5,006 nt of DNA, from assembly GCA_011051825.1 (NCBI GenBank), contig DRKH01000275.1:1-5006 (forward strand), written 5' to 3'. The notes beneath the pieces were generated by a model. That model did not search any database and was not told where the DNA came from. It saw only the letters and a list, made by a program, of their open reading frames with translations. Positions within the stretch are counted from its first letter, which is position 1. The number at the start of each line of letters is the position of its first letter. A program made the position numbers and the translations under genes. Shown piece by piece: positions 1-5,006 of the stretch. The stretch comes from Desulfobulbus sp. (GTDB taxonomy: Bacteria > Desulfobacterota > Desulfobulbia > Desulfobulbales > Desulfobulbaceae).

Positions 1-240
1 CAGACCTATGGAAAGGGTGTCGCCGCTTTTTTTATAGAACAGGTACTCGGCATCAAAGTCCTGTCCGCCCCAGCCTGGATTAACATAGCCGTCGTATGTG
101 CGGTATCCGTCGTCGTCGGCAAACATGGTCCAGCCGTTGTTGCCGGTGAATTCGCCCACCGGTGTGGCCAGTGCCTGCTGAGCACAGGCGGCAAAGATAA
201 TTGAACTTGCAAGCAGTATCAATTTGTCCCGGGTTTTCAT
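1..240 (-). CDS. Secreted protein, N-terminal part; resembles exosortase (PEP-CTERM/XDD3-type) surface proteins
   Basis: The frame is open from the ATG at 240 to the window edge: 80 residues, no stop, so the C-terminus is missing. Residues 1-25 form a signal peptide with a basic start (MKTRDK), a hydrophobic core (LILLASSIIFAA) and a probable signal peptidase I site after QALA. A Cys at residue 19 makes a lipobox imaginable, but Phe at -3 fits poorly. The mature part starts TPVGEF and is rich in Asp, Gly and aromatics; residues 51-63 read GYVNPGWGGQDFD. From memory, this pattern resembles the N-termini of exosortase-dependent surface proteins, which carry a C-terminal sorting tail, here out of view. 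The start is supported by a strong Shine-Dalgarno AAGGAGAG (244-251), and a sigma-54-like promoter lies upstream. The gene is separated from zwf by 238 bp, so it is probably a separate unit. Being a real secreted protein is nearly certain; the family call is tentative. Confidence 0.8.
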   Translation of the reverse strand, partial: MKTRDKLILLASSIIFAACAQQALATPVGEFTGNNGWTMFADDDGYRTYDGYVNPGWGGQDFDAEYLFYKKSGDTLSIGL

Positions 241-299
241 GTTCTCTCCTTGATTGTCTAAAAAAAACTACTGGTTGTGCAGGGCTTTGTTGAGAGAAA

Positions 300-315
300 A
301 GCATGAAGTGTGCCT
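300..315 (-). promoter_or_regulatory. Sigma-54-like -24/-12 promoter
   Basis: The minus strand reads AGGCACACTTCATGCT. Against the RpoN consensus TGGCAC-N5-TTGCW it keeps the essential GG and GC at exactly the right spacing, with AGGCAC (5/6) and ATGC (3/4). Transcription would start near 289-290, giving a leader of about 50 nt that ends with the strong ribosome-binding site of the secreted-protein gene. No clear sigma-70 promoter is seen in the same gap. An activator would bind further upstream; a GTCGGCGAC palindrome at 388-396, about 100 bp upstream, is a weak candidate. Confidence 0.45.
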
Positions 316-416
316 GGTTGATATTTTTTATTAAAATGGAAATGATTTCAGTCTGTTATTTTCGACAGCCGGTTGTTGGGTTCTCGAGTCGGCGACAAAG
401 GTGTCTGTTTTTCAGG

Positions 417-438
417 AAAAAATATCCGGCAAAGCGGA
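417..438 (-). terminator. Weak intrinsic terminator candidate after zwf
   Basis: About 40 nt past the zwf stop the minus strand reads TCCG-CTTTGC-CGGA (425-438), soon followed by six T (417-422). The stem is only 4 bp, so this is weak, but no better hairpin with a T tract is seen between zwf and the next gene. Confidence 0.25.
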
Positions 439-478
439 AAAGTGGAAGGGGTGGTGTGCGGGCGTTGAGGGTGCTCGG

Positions 479-1984
479 TCAGTTATTGAGGATTTTTTGC
501 AGGGTATCTTGAATGATATCAGGGCCCCAGGTGCCTGATGGATAAATGTGCAGCTGCTGGTCGCAGCCGCATTGTTGTTCGCATTCTCTCAGGACAGGGG
601 TAAGGAATTTCCACGATGCCTCGATTCCATCCTGGCGCCAGAACAACATATGATCACCGTTCATACAGTCAAGCAGCACCCGGGCGTAGGCATCCAGGGG
701 CATGTTCCGGAAATGTTCCTGAAAGGTGAAATTCATGGTCATGGAGCGCAGGCAGGTGGCTGGTCCGGGGTTTTTCGTTTGAAAATTCAGTCTGATGGCC
801 TCTTCGGGGAAGGTTTCTATGATGAGGCGGTTGGCATTGATGCTGTCACCGAACATGCCCTGGAACAGCCGGTGCGGTACTTCCTTGAACTGGATGACTA
901 TCCGGGTTTCCTTGCGCGGCAAACGTTTTCCGGAAACCAGGAAAAATGGAACGTCCTGCCAGCGCCAGTTATCAATAAACAGCTCCATCATGGCAAAGGA
1001 TGGAGTTTTCGAGTCCCGGGCAATGCCCTGTTCCTGGAGATATCCGGGAACCTTCCGGCCGTCGATTGCCCCCGGTCCGTACTGACCCAGGCAGAGACGG
1101 CTGCCCTGGCGCATGTCAAAGTCCCTGAGTGATCGGATAACTTTGACCTTTTCATCGTGAACCGCATTGGGGATCAGTTGGGATGGGGGTTCCATTGCCG
1201 TCAGGACCAGCAGCTGCATCATGTGGTTCTGAAACATGTCGCGCAATACCCCGGCGCTGTCGTAATAGCCGGCCCGGTTTTCCACTCCCAGTTGCTCCGC
1301 TGCTGTAATACCGACATAGTCAATGTAGTGCCGGTTCCAGACCGGTTCAAAAATGGTATTGGCAAATCGGAAAATCAACAGGTTCTGGACGGTTTCCTTG
1401 GCCAGGTAGTGGTCGATTCGATAAATCTGTTCTTCTTGAAAGTAGGTATGCAGTACCCGGTCAAGTTTGAGGGCGCTGTCAAGGTCGTGGCCAAAGGGTT
1501 TTTCGACAACAATACGACTCCAGCCATTGTGGTTTTCATGTTCACCGGCCAGTCCGACTTTGCCCAAGAGGTCTGCAATGATCGGATACAGTCGGGGTGG
1601 AACCGCCAGGTCAAAGAGACGGTTCCCCATGGTCCTGTTGTTGCGGTCAAGAGTCTTCAGGTCGTCGGCAAGCTGCGAAAAACTCTCCTGATCATAGGTG
1701 ATTTTTCGATAGTGCAGTTGTTCGGCAAATCTGTTCCAGGCCGAAAGTACTGTTCCCGTGAACCGGTAATGGTCACCAAGCTGACTGCGGTAGGAGATAT
1801 CATCGAGGTCGGTCCGGCCGCAGCCGACAATGGAAAAAGGTTCAGGGAGCCGGTTCTGTTTAAATAAGGCGAACAGGGCCGGGATGAGTTTGCGTCGAGT
1901 CAGGTCCCCGGAACCGCCGAATATAACAATTGTGCAGGGTTGAAGGGGGGCGTCCGGCTGGTGACCACAGGTGTTTTCTTTCAT
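479..1984 (-). CDS. zwf: Glucose-6-phosphate 1-dehydrogenase
   Basis: Oxidises glucose 6-phosphate to 6-phosphogluconolactone with NAD(P)+, the entry to the oxidative pentose phosphate and Entner-Doudoroff pathways; cytosolic. The 501 residues match the family's usual length. The N-terminal nucleotide-binding fold carries FGGSGDLTRRKLIPALF (22-38). EKPFG lies at 161-165. The active-site signature RIDHYLAKE is at 189-197, with D191, H192 (phosphate contact) and K196. The catalytic base is probably H254 in FQNHMMQ. The family signature normally has Gly where A195 stands. The C-terminal domain runs to the end and includes SWKFLTPVL (457-465). The start is well fixed: an in-frame TGA lies at 2009-2011 with no other start codon between, and no alternative occurs before the nucleotide-binding motif. 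There is no convincing Shine-Dalgarno. No pgl or gnd partner is adjacent; the preceding gene, 140 bp away, is a PilZ protein. Confidence 0.97.
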   Translation of the reverse strand: MKENTCGHQPDAPLQPCTIVIFGGSGDLTRRKLIPALFALFKQNRLPEPFSIVGCGRTDLDDISYRSQLGDHYRFTGTVLSAWNRFAEQLHYRKITYDQESFSQLADDLKTLDRNNRTMGNRLFDLAVPPRLYPIIADLLGKVGLAGEHENHNGWSRIVVEKPFGHDLDSALKLDRVLHTYFQEEQIYRIDHYLAKETVQNLLIFRFANTIFEPVWNRHYIDYVGITAAEQLGVENRAGYYDSAGVLRDMFQNHMMQLLVLTAMEPPSQLIPNAVHDEKVKVIRSLRDFDMRQGSRLCLGQYGPGAIDGRKVPGYLQEQGIARDSKTPSFAMMELFIDNWRWQDVPFFLVSGKRLPRKETRIVIQFKEVPHRLFQGMFGDSINANRLIIETFPEEAIRLNFQTKNPGPATCLRSMTMNFTFQEHFRNMPLDAYARVLLDCMNGDHMLFWRQDGIEASWKFLTPVLRECEQQCGCDQQLHIYPSGTWGPDIIQDTLQKILNN

Positions 1985-2041
1985 GGGAAACCGAAGAAGT
2001 GTTGAGCGTCACCAGGCAGCTGTCGCAAGAGAGGGATTTAT

Positions 2042-2059
2042 GCCCCTGTTGATCGGGGC
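2042..2059. repeat. Short inverted repeat between PilZ gene and zwf
   Basis: GCCCC and GGGGC (2042-2046, 2055-2059) flank an 8-nt loop. No T tract follows on either strand, so it is not a standard terminator. It could be a leader hairpin of zwf mRNA or a stop signal of another kind; function unknown. Confidence 0.35.
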
Positions 2060-2071
2060 GGGTAGCAGCTA

Positions 2072-2099
2072 CAGGTAATCTGTACAACCAGTATACCTG
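2072..2099. repeat. CAGGTA...TACCTG inverted repeat upstream of zwf
   Basis: Perfect 6-bp arms (2072-2077 and 2094-2099) separated by 16 nt. The right part overlaps a possible minus-strand -10 box TATACT (2090-2095), which has only a poor -35 (TGTACC, 2113-2118) 17 bp away. It may be an operator for zwf. The AGGTA/TACCT core also occurs in the repeat at 2676-2695. Confidence 0.3.
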
Positions 2100-2124
2100 G
2101 CGGATGGGAAGAGGTACAGGAATT

Positions 2125-2511
2125 TCAGGGCAAGTCGACAGCCTGAGTCGAAATGATTTGAAGAATCTGTCGACGTTGTTCTCCGGAGAGGCCGATAAAT
2201 TCTACAGCCCTGGCCTTTCGGATAACCGGCAGAAAGCTGCTGTTGTTTTCGATAATGCTGTCGCGGATGACTCTGGTCTGTAACCCTGTAATAAGCTGTT
2301 TGGAATGACTTATAAAGATACCGATATCCGCAGGACAGTTTTCTTGAAGATCATCGGCATAATATTCAAAGGACATGCCGTGCAGGCTGAGGTCGAGGAT
2401 GGGCCCGAGGATGGTGGAGTTCATGACCAGTGAGCCATCCTGGAGCCTGTATCTTTGCGATTGTCGGCGATCGGTATGGGGGGAACTGCTGCCGGGGTTG
2501 ACCTCGAGCAT
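2125..2511 (-). CDS. Stand-alone PilZ-domain protein (c-di-GMP receptor)
   Basis: A small cytosolic protein of 128 residues made almost wholly of one PilZ domain, the fold that binds cyclic di-GMP and alters partners in motility, polysaccharide synthesis or adhesion. Both halves of the binding motif are visible: RxxxR as R16-QSQ-R20 in DRRQSQRYRL, and D/NxSxxG as D40-L-S42-L-H-G45. The later stretch ARAVEFIGLSGEQRRQI resembles the end of the PilZ barrel plus a C-terminal helix. There is no YcgR-type N-terminal domain, membrane segment or output domain, so the partner cannot be named. An ATG at 2547 would add 12 residues (MLMLLMAVQENN), but the ATG at 2511 has AGGA seven bases upstream and is preferred. 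A sigma-70-like promoter lies about 105 bp upstream, so the gene is probably transcribed separately from the enzyme gene before it and perhaps together with zwf after it. Confidence 0.88.
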   Translation of the reverse strand: MLEVNPGSSSPHTDRRQSQRYRLQDGSLVMNSTILGPILDLSLHGMSFEYYADDLQENCPADIGIFISHSKQLITGLQTRVIRDSIIENNSSFLPVIRKARAVEFIGLSGEQRRQILQIISTQAVDLP

Positions 2512-2518
2512 ATTATTT

Positions 2519-2522
2519 TCCT
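2519..2522 (-). promoter_or_regulatory. Ribosome-binding site that decides the PilZ start
   Basis: AGGA followed by a 7-nt spacer and the ATG at 2511-2509. The two ATGs further upstream (2547 and 2541) lack a comparable site, so the shorter 128-residue product is favoured. Confidence 0.55.
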
Positions 2523-2552
2523 GTACAGCCATAAGCAACATAAGCATATTCA

Positions 2553-2573
2553 GGTGCCTGTAACAGGTACACC
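2553..2573 (-). promoter_or_regulatory. Hairpin in the PilZ mRNA leader
   Basis: GGTG-CCTG-TAA-CAGG-TA-CACC on the plus strand forms an 8-bp stem with a 2-nt bulge. It lies inside the predicted 5' leader, 40-60 nt ahead of the preferred start. It may affect translation or RNA stability, or act as a protein site on DNA; function unknown. Confidence 0.35.
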
Positions 2574-2623
2574 AGCCTGAGTTTGAATGACAATGAAAAT
2601 TTTTAGATAACCGTAAATGCGGT

Positions 2624-2653
2624 ACTATATAAAAAGTGAATTGCCGGTGTCAA
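2624..2653 (-). promoter_or_regulatory. Sigma-70-type promoter of the PilZ gene
   Basis: On the minus strand a perfect -35 TTGACA (2653-2648) is followed after 18 bp by TATAGT (2629-2624, 5/6 to TATAAT). Transcription would start near 2617. This is the best sigma-70 match found in the window. Confidence 0.65.
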
Positions 2654-2675
2654 TTGGTAATAATACGGAACCTGC

Positions 2676-2695
2676 TATAGGTATATTTACCTATA
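2676..2695. promoter_or_regulatory. 20-bp inverted repeat upstream of the PilZ promoter
   Basis: TATAGGTA-TATT-TACCTATA: perfect 8-bp arms with a 4-nt centre. Its middle lies about 69 bp before the predicted start, just upstream of the -35 box, where an activator would bind. As RNA it could fold after the upstream enzyme gene, but it is AT-rich and lacks a T tract, so an operator is the better guess. Confidence 0.45.
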
Positions 2696-2763
2696 TCGGT
2701 AGGGATTCTTTTTGTTTTTGGGCGGTTGTCGGCTCAATTTCGGGCCGAAAAAAGTGAAAATTC

Positions 2764-2782
2764 AGGTCTTTTGCGACGACCT
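2764..2782 (-). terminator. Weak terminator candidate after the acetolactate-type gene
   Basis: Just past the stop codon the minus strand has AGGTC-GTCGCAAAA-GACCT, followed by T-rich DNA with six T at 2750-2755. The stem is only 5 bp and the T run is some distance away, so the call is tentative. Confidence 0.3.
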
Positions 2783-2798
2783 TTGTGAAATATGCCGG

Positions 2799-4439
2799 CT
2801 AAAAGAGACAGGTCTTCCGCTTGAGTTCGTCGGTCAGGACAGAGGCATTCTCTGAGTAGTCAATGGGGAGGTCGATGAGATGGACACCGGCTTTGTCGAG
2901 ACAGGAGCGCAGGACAGGACCAAGCTCACCGTGCTGTGTGATGCGGTACCCGTGTGCGCCGTAGCTCTCGGCATAACGGACAAAATCCGGATTGCCGAAT
3001 TCCAGGCCGAAGTCCGGGAGGTCCATGCCCGCCTGTTTCCAGCGTATCATGCCGAGCGCATCGTCCCGCAGCAGCAGAATAATGAGGTCAAGCTTGAGCC
3101 GGATCGCGGTTTCCACCTCCTGGGAGTTCATCATAAACCCGCCGTCACCACAGACGGCAAGGACTTTTTTCCCGGGAGAAAGCATCTTTGCGGCGATGGC
3201 AATGGGAAGCCCGGCCCCCATGGTTGCCAGGGCATTGTCGAGCAGGACCGAGGAGGGGTCCGTGGCTTTATAATTGCGGGCAAACCAGATTTTATACATA
3301 CCGTTATCGAGCGACAGTATTGAATCTTCCGGCATGTTTTCCTGGACCACGGAGACCAGCTGCTGCGGGGTATAGGGAAAGGAGTCGGGCGGATGTCGCT
3401 GGAAGACGTTTTTTTCAATCTCCTCTTTCAGGGTTAAGAAAATACCGGTCCCGGCCAGGCTGTCGGGCCGGATCCGTTCCCCCAGCCGTTGCATGGAGTG
3501 GCTGATGTCGCCGATGAGCTCATGCTGGGGAAAGTAGACATCATCGATGGCCGCACTGAAGTAGTTGATGTGGAAAACCTTTACCCCGTTTCTGGTCATG
3601 AAGAAGGGCGGTTTTTCAACCACATCATGGCCAACATTGATGATGACGTCGGCACGGTCGATGGCACAGTGCAGGTAGTCATTGTCGGACAGGGCGGCGG
3701 TACCAAGGCAGCGGTGATGGTATTCGTTGACCACTCCCTTGCCCATCTGGGTGCTGAAAAAATAGATCCCCGTTCGTTCAATAAAAGACTCGATGGCACG
3801 ACAGGTCTGTCTGCGGTTGGCTGCCGCGGCAATCAGCAGCAGCGGGTTTTCGGCCGCCCCGATAATGGGGGCAATCTCGGCAATGGTTGCCTCCGGGGCA
3901 TGGGGTGTACGGACCAGGGTAACGGGAAAGATGGATGCCGTCGTCTCTTCGGCGGCGACATCCTCAGGCAGCTCCAGGTGCACGGGGCCGGACTTCTCGT
4001 GTACGGCCACTCGGAACGCCTCACGAACAAGGGCGGGGATGGAGTCGGCGCCGACGATTTGTCGGGTCATTTTGGTTATGGGTTCCATCATCCGGACAAC
4101 ATCAATGATCTGGAAACGGCCCTGCTTGGATTTTTTTATGGGTTTCTGACCGGTTATAAACAGGCAGGGCATGCCGCCCAGGAGGGCATGGGAGACACTG
4201 GTTACAAAGTTGGTCGCTCCCGGGCCAAGGGTGGCCAGGCAGACTCCGGGCTTACCGGTCAGACGTCCGTAGGTCGCAGCCATGAAACCGGCCGCCTGTT
4301 CGTGCCGGGTGAGGATGAGGCGTATGGATGAGGTTCGTATCGCCTCGAGAAAGGCGAGATTTTCTTCTCCCGGGATGCCGAAAATATATTCAACACCTTC
4401 ATTTTCCAAGGCATTGACAAGAAGTTTTGCTCCGTTCAT
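2799..4439 (-). CDS. Acetolactate synthase large-subunit-type thiamine diphosphate enzyme
   Basis: Expected to join two pyruvates into 2-acetolactate plus CO2, for acetoin formation or branched-chain amino acids; cytosolic. The 546 residues show the three-domain layout. The N-terminal pyrimidine-binding domain has FGIPGEENL (20-28) and catalytic E47 in TRHEQAAGFMAATYGRL; LGPGATN lies at 71-77, then QKPIKKSKQGRFQ (98-110). The central domain (about 190-320) has NVGHDVVEKPPFF (268-280) and no RFDDR motif, the FAD-linked motif of biosynthetic AHAS. The C-terminal cofactor domain has CGDGGFMMNSQE (430-441) and RDDALGMIRWKQ (458-469). In the latter the usual NN is RD, putting D459 at the metal-ligand Asn; catabolic AlsS also has Asp there. 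No ilvN, ilvC or alsD is adjacent, so a catabolic AlsS-like role is favoured but unproven. The ATG at 4439 has only a weak Shine-Dalgarno; the N-terminus aligns with the family from residue 1. Confidence 0.92.
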   Translation of the reverse strand: MNGAKLLVNALENEGVEYIFGIPGEENLAFLEAIRTSSIRLILTRHEQAAGFMAATYGRLTGKPGVCLATLGPGATNFVTSVSHALLGGMPCLFITGQKPIKKSKQGRFQIIDVVRMMEPITKMTRQIVGADSIPALVREAFRVAVHEKSGPVHLELPEDVAAEETTASIFPVTLVRTPHAPEATIAEIAPIIGAAENPLLLIAAAANRRQTCRAIESFIERTGIYFFSTQMGKGVVNEYHHRCLGTAALSDNDYLHCAIDRADVIINVGHDVVEKPPFFMTRNGVKVFHINYFSAAIDDVYFPQHELIGDISHSMQRLGERIRPDSLAGTGIFLTLKEEIEKNVFQRHPPDSFPYTPQQLVSVVQENMPEDSILSLDNGMYKIWFARNYKATDPSSVLLDNALATMGAGLPIAIAAKMLSPGKKVLAVCGDGGFMMNSQEVETAIRLKLDLIILLLRDDALGMIRWKQAGMDLPDFGLEFGNPDFVRYAESYGAHGYRITQHGELGPVLRSCLDKAGVHLIDLPIDYSENASVLTDELKRKTCLF

Positions 4440-4521
4440 AGTATCTTTAGCTTGGAGATGGGTTTATAGTTGATGGGGGTGTAATACAAAAAAGTGATAA
4501 AAAATGATTCTGATTACGTAC

Positions 4522-4534
4522 AAAGCTCAGCTTT
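4522..4534. promoter_or_regulatory. Operator-like palindrome AAAGCTcAGCTTT
   Basis: Perfect 6-bp arms around one central base, 83-95 bp upstream of the acetolactate-type start codon. This suits a repressor or activator dimer, but no regulator gene is in view. Confidence 0.3.
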
Positions 4535-4734
4535 TCACAACTCAGGGATAACATCGCTTGTTCTTCCGGGTTGCAGGGCTCTGTAAATTCATCATTAATT
4601 CACTGGGTTCGCAATGTCCTCCGATATTCAGCGATGGTATCCTTTGCATTCGGCTGAGGATTGTGGGTAATCAAAAAAATGATTGTCACTTGAATGCATT
4701 TTTTTAAACCGCAGAGGTCACCAGGAATTTAGAA

Positions 4735-4866
4735 TTACGAAATCTGCTTTTTCTTTGCCATGGCGGTTTTCAGGCTTGTTACAAAAAACGATATTAACTG
4801 ATTGTTTTCATCAAGCAGTGATTCGAGTTTTGATGGTTCAATGAGTTTTGCCTTCTTAATCAGTAA
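4735..4866 (-). pseudogene. Remnant of a four-helix-bundle (23S rRNA intervening-sequence type) protein, C-terminus
   Basis: A 43-codon open stretch ends in TAA at 4737-4735 and begins directly after an in-frame TAG (4869-4867). It has no ATG until close to its end. It reads LIKKAKLIEPSKLESLLDE (2-20), then NNQLISFFVTSLKTA (21-35) and a basic tail MAKKKQIS. From memory, this matches the last helix and tail of small four-helix-bundle proteins of about 120 residues, which typically end in a pattern like LL-E-NELIAIFVTSIKTA followed by Lys/Arg. The first two thirds are absent, and the DNA upstream is a hairpin-rich block rather than coding sequence. A truncated, dead copy is the likeliest reading. 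Family members are often stand-alone genes of unclear function or sit inside 23S rRNA inserts. Confidence 0.55.
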
Positions 4867-4913
4867 CTATTCAGGTAGGGGCAGAGAACTAGCCCAACCA
4901 CCACCTGTAACTG
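4861..4913. repeat. Nested inverted repeat, REP-like
   Basis: Three pairs of arms nest with internal loops: CAGT/ACTG (4861-4864, 4910-4913), CAGGT/ACCTG (4872-4876, 4903-4907) and GGGC/GCCC (4879-4882, 4892-4895). The inner part, GTAGGGGC followed by a loop and GCCC, resembles the GTAG-plus-hairpin form of repetitive extragenic palindromes mobilised by RAYT transposases. The left edge coincides with the break in the gene remnant. Confidence 0.35.
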
Positions 4914-4931
4914 TTTAGGAGTGCTCCATAT

Positions 4932-4993
4932 CTGTGCAGTCAGGCCTGTGAACTATAGTGATTCCTATGTGAATCAGGCCTGACCGTGCAGAG
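4932..4993. repeat. Long imperfect inverted repeat with inner hairpin
   Basis: Outer arms CTGTGCA-GTCAGGCCTG (4932-4948) and CAGGCCTGAC-CG-TGCAGAG (4975-4991) pair over 17 bp with one mismatch and a 2-nt bulge. An inner hairpin TGATTC-CTATGT-GAATCA (4959-4976) overlaps the right arm by 2 nt, so the two folds compete slightly. No T tract follows. It could be a REP-type element, a mobile-element end or a structured RNA. Confidence 0.5.
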
Positions 4994-5006
4994 AGGTAGA
5001 TAAGCG

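Larger units (their letters stand above)
4440..5006. other. 567-bp region without an intact gene
   Basis: It holds, from left to right: the leader of the acetolactate-type gene, a 13-bp palindrome (4522-4534), AT-rich DNA, a gene remnant (4735-4866) and two hairpin blocks (4861-4913, 4932-4993). A poor sigma-70 match for the enzyme gene is TTGTAT-15 bp-TATAAA on the minus strand, just upstream of 4460. Between about 4540 and 4730 I see nothing clear: stop codons are frequent and no tRNA or rRNA pattern is visible. Confidence 0.6.

Noticed and set aside
181..190. Possible lipoprotein signal at Cys19 of the secreted protein
   Set aside because: The residues before Cys are FAA, with Phe where Leu/Val/Ile is expected; QALA just after is a better signal peptidase I site.
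391..415. GACA-AAGG-TGTC followed by T-rich DNA on the plus strand, like a terminator
   Set aside because: The stem is 4 bp and no plus-strand gene ends there.
303..512. 69-codon plus-strand open frame between the secreted-protein gene and zwf
   Set aside because: Overlaps the zwf end and the sigma-54-like element, has no ribosome-binding site, and has a composition unlike a real protein (Arg-rich, no motif).
548..1867. Two long plus-strand open frames (548-1132 and 1157-1867) opposite zwf
   Set aside because: Antisense to a firmly identified gene with all catalytic motifs; no domain is recognisable in the translations.
1860..2087. 75-codon minus-strand open frame across the zwf start
   Set aside because: Overlaps the nucleotide-binding region of zwf in another frame; no recognisable domain.
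3489..4331. 280-codon plus-strand open frame inside the acetolactate-type gene
   Set aside because: Lies fully antisense to a clearly recognised enzyme gene; its translation is low in recognisable motifs. It is a shadow of biased codon use.
4891..4920. Possible integron attC site (GCCCAAC fits RYYYAAC)
   Set aside because: The partner core GTTRRRY is not present at a fitting position (GTTTAGG fails), and no integron gene or cassette is in view.
4940..4982. TCAGGCCTG repeated with a 34-nt period, like a CRISPR start
   Set aside because: Only two copies, and the direct repeat arises because CAGGCCTG is its own reverse complement within an inverted repeat.

Overview
All recognisable genes lie on the minus strand, so transcription runs from high to low coordinates. 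The set is a stand-alone PilZ protein, a 501-residue glucose-6-phosphate dehydrogenase, an acetolactate-synthase-type enzyme without the FAD motif of the biosynthetic form, and a secreted protein resembling exosortase (PEP-CTERM) substrates. Moderate GC and this mix suggest a Gram-negative environmental bacterium, perhaps a Desulfobacterota/Desulfobulbales-like lineage. That placement is inference; no rRNA or other marker gene is present.

Layout from right to left. Positions 4440-5006 hold no intact gene. They contain two structured inverted-repeat blocks (4861-4913 and 4932-4993), a 43-codon remnant resembling the C-terminus of a four-helix-bundle (23S rRNA intervening-sequence type) protein (4735-4866), and a short palindrome (4522-4534). 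Positions 2799-4439 encode the thiamine-diphosphate enzyme. The 2512-2798 gap carries a weak terminator candidate, a 20-bp inverted repeat and a good sigma-70-type promoter for the PilZ gene at 2125-2511. A 140-bp gap with two more inverted repeats precedes zwf (479-1984). Positions 241-478 carry a weak terminator candidate and a sigma-54-like -24/-12 element. The latter sits about 60 bp ahead of the last gene, which runs off the left edge (1-240).

The genes do not form one obvious pathway. Zwf feeds the oxidative pentose phosphate or Entner-Doudoroff route and makes NADPH. The acetolactate-type enzyme would draw on pyruvate. PilZ is a c-di-GMP receptor domain. The secreted protein is probably an envelope or extracellular-matrix component. 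A sigma-54-like promoter before an exosortase-substrate-like gene fits the known PrsK/PrsR/RpoN control of PEP-CTERM systems and is the most suggestive regulatory signal here. No clearly new multi-gene system is visible. The right-hand intergenic region, with its gene remnant and hairpins, is the least explained part.
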